From Candidatus Heimdallarchaeota archaeon (lineage in GTDB: Archaea > Asgardarchaeota > Heimdallarchaeia > Heimdallarchaeales > Heimdallarchaeaceae): a stretch of DNA of 24,003 nucleotides. A model generated the notes under the pieces. It worked only from the letters and a program-made list of their open reading frames with translations, was not told the DNA's origin and made no database searches. The stretch lies in assembly GCA_016839875.1 (NCBI GenBank), contig JAEOTK010000047.1, forward strand, positions 1-24,003. The letters run 5' to 3'. How positions within the stretch are numbered: position 1 is the stretch's first letter; each line of letters begins with the position of its first letter. Shown here piece after piece: positions 13,412-22,700 of the stretch. A program made the translations under genes and the position numbers.

Positions 13412-15229
13412 TTAACTTAGTTTTGCTGCTTGTTCAACATATTCTAACGATTGATGTCTGAAGTACATATCATAAAGTTGCCAATAGGTTCCCTTGTTAT
13501 TCATCAATTCATCATGATTTCCTTCCTCCACAATATGTGCATCATCAATTACAACAATTCTGTCAGCATTTTCAACAGTTGTTAATCTATGAGCAATAAT
13601 AATCGCTGTTCTTCCTTTAAGCAGAACTTTCAATGCTTCTTGAATTAGCGATTCTGTATAAGCGTCTATTGCAGCGGTGGCTTCATCTAGAATCAATATT
13701 CGAGGGTCCGATAACAATGCTCTAGCAAAGGCAACTAGTTGTTTTTGTCCAGCTGATAATTTTGTTCCTTTTTCACCAACTTCTGTATCCAATCCGTTAG
13801 GTAAAGTTTGTATAAACTCCCAAGCATAAACATTTTTTGCAGCTATTTCTATTTCTTCCCTAGTTGCATCTAGTTTTCCATATCTGATGTTTTCTTCTAT
13901 TGAACCACTGAACAAGATATTATCCTGTAAAACAATACCTATTTGATCTCTGTATTCCTGTAAACTATATTTACGAATATCCGAACCATCGACTTTAATT
14001 CCACCTTCAACTACATCATAAAATCTTGCTAGAAGCGAAACAAGAGTACTCTTTCCAGCTCCTGTTCTTCCAACGAATGCAACTGTTTGACCTGAAGGAA
14101 TAGTTAGTGTGAAATTCTTGTAGAGTGGTTCAGAAGGATTGTAATAGAAGGTCATTTCTTTGAAATCGATTTCTCCCTTTAGCACTCCAACTTCTAATGG
14201 ATTTGGATCTTCCATTACGTTGGGTTTGCTATCCATTAAGCTGAAAATTCTTTCAACAGCTGCTAATCCTGCTTCGAACTGGTTGAAGAATCTTGTAATT
14301 TCGAGTAATGGCATAAAGAATCTGTTAAGCATTAGAATGAAGAAATACAATGTTGCTACATCTATAGATCCTATCTGAAATGCCATCCTTCCTCCATAAA
14401 ATAGAACGAGGAATGAACCTATACCAAATAGAGTTTCTATTATTGGGAAGAAAATACTCATTCCCCAAGCTCTTACATATGCAGCTTTGTAGTTTCGAAG
14501 ATTTATACCTTTGAATCTCTCAAATGCTTCTTTTTCTTGGTTGAAGCTTTTTGTAACTTCAATACCAGATATTGATTCTGCTACATTTGCATTAAGGATA
14601 GCAATTGTTTTTCTCCAGTTTTTGGATGTTCTTCTTGAAAATAACCTAATTCCGATTCCTAAACCAAAAAGAACTGGAACTACTGCTAAAGTAATCAAAG
14701 CTAATGTAAGATTGGTTACAAAAAGCAATATAAGAACTACAATCATTACTAGAATGTTAATCAAAAATGAAGTGGTCAATTGAACCATCTGTGAGATTGT
14801 ATCAGAGTCGCTAGTTACTCTGCTCACTAATTTTCCACTTTTATTTTCATCATAGAAAGCCATATCATTTCGAAGCAGAGTTTCAAAACTGTCCTTTCTT
14901 ACTCTTCTCAACATTTCTCCAGTTAAAATTGAACTTTTGTATAAAGCTCGATATTGAGCAAACCAGAAAGTTGCATAAAGAAGAACTACTACTCCTGTTT
15001 CTACGTAGAATACAGCGTTAAAATTACCATCTTGAACTCCAGAAATTACTAACTTTATGAAATAGGGGATTAAAATTGTTGATCCTGTTTGTAAAATCAT
15101 CCACATTAAAACAGTGAAGAATGTTTTCATATCATGTTTTGCAATATACCCGAACAATCTTCTGAAAAGATAGATATCACCATATTTTCTATCATACTTC
15201 TCATCTGGTAATTCTTGTATGAAACCCAT
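13412..15229 (-). CDS. ABC exporter half-transporter, consensus-site Walker B partner
   Basis: A 605-residue type IV ABC exporter half. Six membrane helices occupy residues about 36-325. The nucleotide-binding domain follows: Walker A GRTGAGKST (387-395), Q-loop VLQDNILF (433-440), signature LSAGQKQ (491-497), Walker B ILILDE with catalytic Glu516, and switch His547. The signature has Ala in place of the second residue pair's first Gly (LSAGQ, not LSGGQ). It is the second gene of an operon, starting 4 bases after the stop of the partner half; its AGGAGA Shine-Dalgarno lies within that partner's end. By comparison with TM287/TM288 and BmrCD heterodimers, this subunit supplies Walker A/B for the active site and the signature for the degenerate site. 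The substrate could be a lipid, peptide or drug-like molecule. Confidence 0.9.
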   Translation of the reverse strand: MGFIQELPDEKYDRKYGDIYLFRRLFGYIAKHDMKTFFTVLMWMILQTGSTILIPYFIKLVISGVQDGNFNAVFYVETGVVVLLYATFWFAQYRALYKSSILTGEMLRRVRKDSFETLLRNDMAFYDENKSGKLVSRVTSDSDTISQMVQLTTSFLINILVMIVVLILLFVTNLTLALITLAVVPVLFGLGIGIRLFSRRTSKNWRKTIAILNANVAESISGIEVTKSFNQEKEAFERFKGINLRNYKAAYVRAWGMSIFFPIIETLFGIGSFLVLFYGGRMAFQIGSIDVATLYFFILMLNRFFMPLLEITRFFNQFEAGLAAVERIFSLMDSKPNVMEDPNPLEVGVLKGEIDFKEMTFYYNPSEPLYKNFTLTIPSGQTVAFVGRTGAGKSTLVSLLARFYDVVEGGIKVDGSDIRKYSLQEYRDQIGIVLQDNILFSGSIEENIRYGKLDATREEIEIAAKNVYAWEFIQTLPNGLDTEVGEKGTKLSAGQKQLVAFARALLSDPRILILDEATAAIDAYTESLIQEALKVLLKGRTAIIIAHRLTTVENADRIVVIDDAHIVEEGNHDELMNNKGTYWQLYDMYFRHQSLEYVEQAAKLS

Positions 15230-15233
15230 TTTT

Positions 15234-17153
15234 TCACTCTCCTGTATATAATTCTGACAACATTTGTTCAGGCATCATTTTTCTTATTTCTGAAAATCTT
15301 GCAAAGACTCTCCAATAGTCAACTGATTCAGTTAGAAGATTATCATGAGTACCAATTGCTTTCACTTCACCATTCTTGAGAACAATGATAATATCTGAAT
15401 GTCTGATTGTTGACAATCTATGAGTAATTATGAAACTTGTTCGATCTTTCAGTACTCTATTAATTGCTGTATTTATTTTGTCTTCAGTTTCTGAATCTAC
15501 AGCAGAACTAGCATCATCAAATATCAATATCTTCGGATTAGCTAAAAGCATTCTCGCTATAGCTATTCTTTGCTTTTGTCCTCCACTTAATGTCGTTCCT
15601 CTCTCTCCCACAATTGTATCATAACCCTTATCGAATTTAACAATGAATTCTTCAGCTTGAGCCATTCTTGCAGCATCAAATATTTCTTCTTCTGTAGCAT
15701 CAGGTTTTCCATAAGAGATATTTTCCTTTATTGTTGCAGAGAATAATACAATATCTTGTTCAATAACACCAATATTTCTTCTAATTGTATCAAAAGATAA
15801 CTTTCTGATATCAACTCCATCAACAAGGACAGTGCCTGAATTCACATCATACAATCGAGTGAGTAGTTTCATCAAAGTTGTTTTTCCGCATCCTGCAGGT
15901 CCAACTATTGCTACTCTACTACCAGCAGAAATGTTGAAAGATATGTTTTTCAAAACCATCGTTTTCTCATCATAGGAAAAAGCAACGTCATTAAATTCGA
16001 CTCCACCAACAAGTGATTCTAGAACAATAGGTTTCTCTGGAGCTGGTATTATTGTTTCCTTAGTTAAGATCTGAACTATTCTATCCGCTCCAGCAAATCC
16101 CATTTGAACCAGTACCAACATCCACGACATAACCCAGATTGGAAAGAACAAATTACCAGCTAGCAAAGAATAAGTGATTAATTCTCCTATTCCGAAACCA
16201 GATATAGTGACGCCACCGGAAAGTAAGACGTTTTGACTCCAAACTACAGTTGTAACTGGATTACCTATTCCCCAGTTAATCAGTAAACTTCCCCATACAA
16301 TTGATAATCCAACTCCCAATCCAACGAATAAAGCTGGAAAATATTTGGCTCGTAATTTTCCTCTTGTTATAATCTCCTCCGAAAGAGTATCATTCCTTTC
16401 CCTAAACGTTGTTCTTTCAAAAGTTTCTCTAGCAAATGTTTTGATAACACTTATTCCTAACAATTTTTCTTGTAGATAGGAAGAGAGGTTCGCATATGAT
16501 TGCTGAATTTGCATTGAGATAGGCCCTACAGACTTGTAAAAACGTCTGGCAAAGAAGAAGATAGGTATAGAGATAGCTAAAGGAATAATGAGAAGAACAG
16601 GAAGACGGTGCCAATAGGGGGAAATTATTATCATTGTAATTATTGCAAATAGAACACCAAAAACAGCTGCATAAAGTAAATGTATGACTGGATTAACGAA
16701 GAAATTTACCATTCGAGTATCAAAAGTAGCTCTAGCCATAACATCACCCGCTTTCACCTCATCATGAAATGTCATTGATTTAGAAAGCATTGATGCATAG
16801 TATTCATTTCGGATATCGCGTTCTACTCTTTGAGATGTAACTTCTATAATTAGACCTGAAGCAAAACTAGCTAAACCACTAACTACTGAGAGAATTAGGA
16901 TAATGAAAGCTAGATTTGTTATTCTTTCCCAAGTTCCAGAAGTAGCTAAAATTTCATTAAATAAGTTTCCCAAGAGCAAAGGAGTTATTGCACCAATAGC
17001 TGCAGTAATCGTTGCAAAAATGAAGAAGATTCCAATCATTCCTTTATGTGCTAAAACATGACTGAAAACCCACTTTAGATGGCTTTTTTTACTGTATTTA
17101 TCCATTACTGGATCATAGAATTCTCCAGTGATGTGATTAACGCTTTCAGTCAT
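15234..17153 (-). CDS. ABC exporter half-transporter with degenerate Walker B
   Basis: A 639-residue exporter half with an N-terminal extension of about 30 residues. Six membrane helices lie between about 38 and 350, and the ATPase domain follows. It has Walker A GPAGCGKTT (418-426), Q-loop IEQDIVLF (464-471), a perfect signature LSGGQKQR (522-529), Walker B ILIFDD and switch His578. Asp547 stands where the catalytic Glu should be, as in TM287-type subunits, so the site formed by this Walker motif should bind but hardly hydrolyse ATP. Its perfect signature completes the active site of the partner encoded downstream. It is the first gene of the two-gene unit. A TATA-like ATTTAAATATC at 17189-17198 (minus strand) lies about 40 bases before the ATG, and a GAGAGA stretch precedes the start. 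Confidence 0.9.
   Translation of the reverse strand: MTESVNHITGEFYDPVMDKYSKKSHLKWVFSHVLAHKGMIGIFFIFATITAAIGAITPLLLGNLFNEILATSGTWERITNLAFIILILSVVSGLASFASGLIIEVTSQRVERDIRNEYYASMLSKSMTFHDEVKAGDVMARATFDTRMVNFFVNPVIHLLYAAVFGVLFAIITMIIISPYWHRLPVLLIIPLAISIPIFFFARRFYKSVGPISMQIQQSYANLSSYLQEKLLGISVIKTFARETFERTTFRERNDTLSEEIITRGKLRAKYFPALFVGLGVGLSIVWGSLLINWGIGNPVTTVVWSQNVLLSGGVTISGFGIGELITYSLLAGNLFFPIWVMSWMLVLVQMGFAGADRIVQILTKETIIPAPEKPIVLESLVGGVEFNDVAFSYDEKTMVLKNISFNISAGSRVAIVGPAGCGKTTLMKLLTRLYDVNSGTVLVDGVDIRKLSFDTIRRNIGVIEQDIVLFSATIKENISYGKPDATEEEIFDAARMAQAEEFIVKFDKGYDTIVGERGTTLSGGQKQRIAIARMLLANPKILIFDDASSAVDSETEDKINTAINRVLKDRTSFIITHRLSTIRHSDIIIVLKNGEVKAIGTHDNLLTESVDYWRVFARFSEIRKMMPEQMLSELYTGE
15238..15243 (-). 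promoter_or_regulatory. Shine-Dalgarno site of the second exporter gene
   Basis: AGGAGA on the minus strand sits in the last codons of the upstream exporter gene, 8 bases before the ATG at 15229. It supports coupled translation of the two halves, which should be made in equal amounts. Confidence 0.65.
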
Positions 17154-17188
17154 TCTTCTCTCTCACTTAATTTTAATTTTATCTTTCG

Positions 17189-17198
17189 ATATTTAAAT
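17189..17198 (-). promoter_or_regulatory. TATA box of the exporter operon
   Basis: On the minus strand GATTTAAATATC reads as a TATA box about 36-45 bases before ATG 17153, predicting a leader of about 15 bases that includes a purine-rich GAGAGAAG. Confidence 0.45.
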
Positions 17199-17253
17199 CG
17201 TCAAGTTTATTTGAAGACACCAACACCCTTCCTTCATATTTTAAGACTTTTTT

Positions 17254-17290
17254 TATTAAAACAAAATTAACACAAAATTAAGAATAAATG
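17254..17290 (-). terminator. T-rich terminator after the tandem sulfite-oxidase-like gene
   Basis: On the minus strand several T-runs follow the stop at 17317. The 163-base gap to the exporter gene holds this and the exporter promoter, and no gene that I can see. Confidence 0.35.
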
Positions 17291-17316
17291 TCTAATGAAA
17301 GAATTCTTGTTGGAGA

Positions 17317-18333
17317 TTAATCTAGAATAATATGGATTTCATTAATGCCCATTATCATTTGGATTGTGGATATGGATGGTCCTACCATCATCAATGGAGC
17401 TTCATTTCCTTTCAAGTAGATGGAATTTTTCCTGGCTGCTAGTATGTAACTGTCATTTCTAGCAATATCTTCGCTTCGTAGAACTAGAGTTTCTGAAACA
17501 CTATTCTTCAAAACCACATCATATCCTGAAGCTGCTAAAGAATCATTAAATGTAGTTTCTCCACTTCCCAGTTCTCCATCAAAAAGAGAAATTATTCTCC
17601 ATAACGCAATCCCCTCATAAGTATTTGTTCTATCTCCTTCGAGAAGCTGATATATTAATCTGAGAGCTGAATCATTGAAGTGCATAAAAGCTTCAAATGT
17701 TGATTTATCAACGCTATCGTTTGAAATTCCATATAGATATATTATCCAAGGAAGATCTGAAATGATTTTAATTTCTACTACTTCTTTCACCCAAGGAGAT
17801 CCATCTGTAAAGTAATCTTCACCACCTATTGGGATTGCTACTATTCTTAAGATACCTACTTCGTCAGAATTTATTACACCATCAATTTCATATGCGAGTA
17901 CAATATAGAATTCTCCTATCCCCAAGTATTCTCCAGTTTCGCTGTCATATGATGGGAGGTGCCCATTGAGCATCTCGCTTGTAAAAGTCACTTTGTACCC
18001 GTCGTCAGCTATTACTTCAAATTCGTGATTGGAAGCTAAACCACCTACATCGTCCAACAAAACACTTAGCTCAACACCTTTGTAGAGATTCGGTCCAACT
18101 AAAGTCCCTGTAGATTTCCTATATCCTGCAGATCCAGTAATATTTTGATAGTTCATTAAATCTGACAATGTATAGTTTTTCGTTGATGTTATTCCTTCTA
18201 AAGTCAGTATAACTTGGTCATCAACAGTATTCTCCTTTTCATAAAAAACGACAAAATATACTCCTAATCCAACTCCTGTTATAACAAGAACTGTCATTAT
18301 GCTGTAAAGGACGATTTTATACTGTAGAGCCAT
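17317..18333 (-). CDS. Membrane-anchored protein with two sulfite-oxidase-like (Mo-cofactor fold) domains, no cysteine
   Basis: A 338-residue protein with one N-terminal membrane helix (residues 6-31) and the rest outside. Residues about 40-192 follow the plan of the oxidoreductase molybdopterin-binding domain: VILTLEGITSTKNYTLSDLM, LYKGVELSVLLDDVGG, HEFEVIADDGYKVTFTSEML, IVLAYEIDG and ILRIVAIP...WVKEVVEIKI. Residues about 205-338 repeat the plan in weaker form: YEGIALWRIISLFDGE, GYDVVLKNS...LVLRSEDI, YILAARKN and APLMMVGP...GINEIHIIL. The cysteine that coordinates molybdenum in true enzymes is missing; there is not one Cys in the protein. It is therefore probably a binding or structural protein rather than a redox enzyme. 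The TATA box is so close that the message should be leaderless. It faces away from the sugar importer across 130-140 bases. Confidence 0.6.
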   Translation of the reverse strand: MALQYKIVLYSIMTVLVITGVGLGVYFVVFYEKENTVDDQVILTLEGITSTKNYTLSDLMNYQNITGSAGYRKSTGTLVGPNLYKGVELSVLLDDVGGLASNHEFEVIADDGYKVTFTSEMLNGHLPSYDSETGEYLGIGEFYIVLAYEIDGVINSDEVGILRIVAIPIGGEDYFTDGSPWVKEVVEIKIISDLPWIIYLYGISNDSVDKSTFEAFMHFNDSALRLIYQLLEGDRTNTYEGIALWRIISLFDGELGSGETTFNDSLAASGYDVVLKNSVSETLVLRSEDIARNDSYILAARKNSIYLKGNEAPLMMVGPSISTIQMIMGINEIHIILD

Positions 18334-18355
18334 TGAGAGAAATTAATAAGATGCT

Positions 18356-18368
18356 GATATAAATTTTA
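18356..18368 (-). promoter_or_regulatory. TATA box of the sulfite-oxidase-like gene
   Basis: Minus-strand TAAAATTTATATC ends about 22 bases before the ATG at 18333, putting initiation at or next to the start codon. Confidence 0.5.
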
Positions 18369-18391
18369 TTAAATAACAGATTATTCTCGAA

Positions 18392-18438
18392 AGCAAATAA
18401 GAGGAGATTGAGGTTCTTATTGCTAAAAGGATAAATAC
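18392..18438 (+). promoter_or_regulatory. Promoter of the sugar-importer operon with imperfect inverted repeat
   Basis: A TATA-like ATAAATAC (18431-18438) predicts initiation near 18460, just before the GTG 18466/ATG 18475 starts. Immediately upstream, AGCAAATAAG (18392-18401) and CTTATTGCT (18416-18424) form an inverted repeat with one extra base in the left arm. Its position next to the TATA box suits a repressor such as a TrmB-type sugar regulator, but no such regulator gene is in the window. Confidence 0.35.
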
Positions 18439-18474
18439 GACTAAATTAGAATTCCATTAACAACGGTGCTAATT

Positions 18475-19725
18475 ATGGTTTCCAAGTATATTAAAATCAC
18501 TTTGGTTTCATTATTAGTACTTGGGATTTTAGTACCCGTTTTCTTCTTCAGCTTCTATCAAGGTGCAAGAAGAGAAATAGAGATTGATCTTTGGTATACT
18601 TATGAAGGAATTGAGGTTATCCAAACTCAAATTTCAGAATATGAGGAGTTACACACCAACATCCAAATCAATCTGCAAGAGCAGCCATCCTCTGGATGGA
18701 TTGATAAATTCATCAGCGTTGCTCAAACTGGTGATACTCCTGATATCTTTCTTGGTAAGGGATCTTGGTTTGGAGATTTAGCAGAATTAGAATATATTCA
18801 ACCTCTCACACCTTTTCTTACTCCACAATATGAAGCGAGTTTCGCTGAATCAGCTATAGAAGGATTAAGCTACGAAAATGAACTCTGGGGTATTCCACTT
18901 TGGTTTGATTCGATTATGCTTTTCTATAACAAGGATATATTTGACCAAAACTCATTACCTTATCCAACTTCAAATTGGACAGATACGGATTTAGTGGATC
19001 TTGCTGTTAGTATGACAGATCGATCAATCAACCAGATTTACGGGTTAGTTTGGGCTACAATCTCACCCTATATGTGGCCGTCTTTTCAATATGGTTTTGG
19101 CCACGGTCCTTTGTATCAAGATGGTTCAATAATCGTTAATGATACTGCATCTATTGATGCAATGGAATTCATTTACAATCTCAAATATGTTCAAAGATGT
19201 GTTAGCTATGATGATAGCAGTAACTCAGCGATTCAAGCCTTTACAACAAATAAAGGCGCAATGCTGATATATGGAGGGTGGTATATACCAGCTCTTGAAG
19301 AAACAGAAATAAATTATGGTGTTCAGGTTCTCCCAATTATTTCTTCTACTCAAAAAAGAATCATGCCAATGGTTGAAGTCAAAGGTTGGGGTATGTCTAG
19401 AGATACAGAACATCCCGACATTTGTTATGATATTATGAAATTTCTTTCTTCAAAAGATACACAAGAAGAAATGATAATTTCAGAGTATAAGGTTCCAACA
19501 ATAAATGAACTAATAAATTCTGAACTAGTTCAAAACGATCCAAACCTACTGAAACAGATAGAGCAAATTACCTACAGTCAATACTATCCAGTAGATCCAG
19601 TGTACAGCATTTATTCAAATTACATGCGAGCAGCTCTTCAGTTTATTTTAGTAGACCATCAGAATATTGAAACAACATTAAATGAAGCTCAAGCTGGTAT
19701 AATTGCAAATATAGGAGGAGATTGA
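18475..19725 (+). CDS. Extracellular solute-binding protein of a CUT1-type (sugar) ABC importer
   Basis: About 416 residues from ATG 18475 (GTG 18466 would add three). A single N-terminal hydrophobic helix (residues 5-27) precedes a family 1 solute-binding fold. It begins IEIDLWYTYEG, continues with GDTPDIFLGKGSWFGDLAELEYIQPL, the hallmark ELWGIPLWFDSIMLFYNKDIF (hinge and YNKD), and GAMLIYGGWYIPALEE. It ends with helices carrying KFLSSKDTQEEMI. There is no Cys lipobox after the helix, so it probably stays tethered by an uncleaved anchor rather than a lipid. Many aromatic residues suggest an oligosaccharide or polyol ligand, which cannot be specified. It is followed 7 bases later by the permease gene, with an AGGAGGAG site inside its 3' end. 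Confidence 0.85.
   Translation: MVSKYIKITLVSLLVLGILVPVFFFSFYQGARREIEIDLWYTYEGIEVIQTQISEYEELHTNIQINLQEQPSSGWIDKFISVAQTGDTPDIFLGKGSWFGDLAELEYIQPLTPFLTPQYEASFAESAIEGLSYENELWGIPLWFDSIMLFYNKDIFDQNSLPYPTSNWTDTDLVDLAVSMTDRSINQIYGLVWATISPYMWPSFQYGFGHGPLYQDGSIIVNDTASIDAMEFIYNLKYVQRCVSYDDSSNSAIQAFTTNKGAMLIYGGWYIPALEETEINYGVQVLPIISSTQKRIMPMVEVKGWGMSRDTEHPDICYDIMKFLSSKDTQEEMIISEYKVPTINELINSELVQNDPNLLKQIEQITYSQYYPVDPVYSIYSNYMRAALQFILVDHQNIETTLNEAQAGIIANIGGD
19713..19720 (+). promoter_or_regulatory. Shine-Dalgarno site for the fused permease gene
   Basis: AGGAGGAG in the last codons of the solute-binding protein gene lies 12 bases before the GTG at 19733. It supports this unusual GTG, because there is no ATG until residue 18 of the frame, which is inside the signal sequence. 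Confidence 0.6.
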
Positions 19726-19732
19726 AATCAAG

Positions 19733-22700
19733 GTGAAAACGAAGAAGAAAGCGATTGTTATTCTAGTTCTTCTCTTCCTAATCATGATAGGATTTAGTTC
19801 TCTAAATTCAGATAGAATAAACAAATCCATTGTTTATGCTCAATCAACCGATCCAGAGATCATTGAGATCTTTGATAGATTTATTTTTCTAAACTGGTCT
19901 TCAAATCATACTCCTTCAATCAATAGCTATAGAATAGAAATAAATGACACTCAACTGAATGAAAGTTACACATGGTCAATGATTTATCTAAATCAAACTG
20001 TCAATCTAGATAGTAATGTCTTTTCATTAGCAAACTATTCTAAATTGGATTCTATCCTTCCTGCTCAAAAAATAGTTGCTACTAATTTCTCCTTATACAT
20101 TGTTCCACTTGATAGTGAGAGTATCCAAGTAAAAATTACAGGACTTATTCCATCATCAACTTATTCAATTTCAATTTTTTCTTCAAATTCCAGCTTAATA
20201 ATGGATGACAACAATCTCATAGTGCAAATTGATTCTGAAGTCCTTACATGGGAATCTGAAACATTTGAAACACTTCTAAGTCCTGAGGAAGCATTGCAAT
20301 ATTCAAGAAGCTCTACTTATATTTCAATTCTGATAATAGTCGTTGTATTCATCATCCTATTCGCGCTCTTAGCAAGAAAAGATGTTCCATTTAATAGATT
20401 AGCTTATCTGTTTATTTTTCCAGCATTATTTGCTCTTGTTGTTCTCGAAATCTATCCTATTATTTATGGCGTAGTCCTCTCTTTCACATCTTACAGTTTA
20501 AAACGAGGAGAGGTTCCAACATTTAATTGGTTACAAAATTATGCTCAAATTTCAGAAAATCCACAATTACCTATTGCTTTCACTACAACCATGGTTTGGA
20601 GCATCATAATTATTTTTGCAAAAATAGTAATTGGATTCTTCATTGCATACGTAATACAATACAAAGTAAAACGCAAAGTTATGTGGTATTTGTTCCTTTA
20701 TCTCCCATGGGCTATACCATCGTACATTAAGATATTATCATGGAGAACATTTATTCATGGAAATGCTGGAATCTCATTCTTCAACTTCCTTTTTGGATCA
20801 AATGTTAATCTCATATCACAACCATATACAACCTTGATAGTTGCATGTTTTGTAGAAGTATGGGATTCTATTCCCTTAATTACTACCTTGTTTTTAGGAG
20901 GATTAAGTAGTATTCCAAAAGAAATGGATGAATTAGCAGAAGTTGATCAAATTAAGGAAAGCACAAAACTTAGAAGAATCATTATTCCGCTTATTAAACC
21001 CATTATTTTACCTGCAATTATTCGAGAGATTATCAAAACGTTTGGAAGCTTCAATGTTGCGTTTCTTCTGACGAAAGGATACCCCTTATTGTCTTATGGT
21101 ACGAGCGAAGCTGGAGTTATAGGTGCAACTGATTTATTTAGCACGTTTACGTTTTACATGTTTTATCAGAAACGAGAAATTGGAATAGCAGCAGCTTACT
21201 CAACCATAATGAGTCTGTTGACATTGTTCTTCGTAATTATTTGGATAAAAATGTCACGTGGTACCGAAAGTTCATTTCAACCAACAAAACCTAAGAAACA
21301 AAAGAGCCACAGAATTACTTTCTTAATTCTGTGTATGGTGCAATCAATAGGGTACATTTTAGCAGGAGCTCTTGGTTTCAGATATTTTGGTATCTACTGG
21401 AATGGACCAATCAATTACATTTTTGCATCATTCTATTTCATATTATTTTTCTTGATGGTTAGCTATAAGGAAAAAACGTACAAAGCATTCAAGGTTATAA
21501 TCATCCTTGATCTCATCTTCTCATTGTCTCAATTCTTCGTTTTCCAAATGTGGTATGCATTTAACTGGAACATCTTTCTAATAGCTATAGAACTGTTTAT
21601 CCTCTCTGGAATTAAAACTTTTAAAAACGAAATTACTTGGCATAGTTTCATTAGAAGAATGAAAGATAGAATATTCACTATTAAATACAAAGCAACAAAT
21701 CTTCTTCAAAAAATTGACAGATATTTCATCGAATTTTCTTCAATACACGTTTTCTTTAGTATTCAAATTATTGTGATTTTCATTTCGAATATCGTAATAA
21801 AAACGGAAGATTGGTATATCTGGTTGTTATCAAGTTTACTCCTTTTGGTTCTCTTGATATCTTTGTTTTCCGAGTTTGTGCGAGATGTAACCGTTTTATG
21901 GCAACCTATAATATGGATAAGTTTAATCTTCGGATGGAGATTTATAGGTTGGAAAGTTGTGCACATATTTTTCTCTCTTCTATTTCTAGCAAACTATGCG
22001 AAAATCTACGCTCAACAGAAGAAAGAAGAAAATAACAAAAATCGTTTCTACAAAATTCTGAATCTTATAAACAGTAATTCACTTATTCTCTTAGGTGTTA
22101 TAGTTGTTTCTTTCATTCCTCTATGGAACATTTTTTGGATCGCATTTTCACCAAATAACATAATTGTTCCTACTTCATTCTTTCCGAGGAATCCAACACT
22201 AGAGAATTTTAGATTACTATTCACTCAAGAAAGCATACACATTCATTTTGGAAATTCTTTCATAATAGCATTGGGTTCAGCTTTGATTTGCGTTCTTCTT
22301 ACAACACTAGCTGCTTATGCTTTTTCCAGATATGCGTTTAAAGCTAAAAAAGAGTTAATGGTTGGAGTATTTATTCTCAAAATGTTTACAGGAATTTTGA
22401 CATTGATTCCTTTCTATTTAATCATGTATAATTTAGGGTTAATAGACACGTATTTAGGAGTAATTCTAGCCTATAGCACGCACACCATTCCATTAGGATT
22501 GTGGATAATCAAAGGTTACATTGACTCAATACCTAGAGAATTGGATGAATCAGCTCAAATAATGGGAAATACTCCACTGAGGGTTTTAAGGAAAATTGTT
22601 CTACCTTTAGCAGGACCCGCTATTGCTATAGCTTTCATCCTTAATTTCTTGGCAGCTTGGAATGGATTTCTCCTATCATTCGTATTGCTGCAAACTACTA

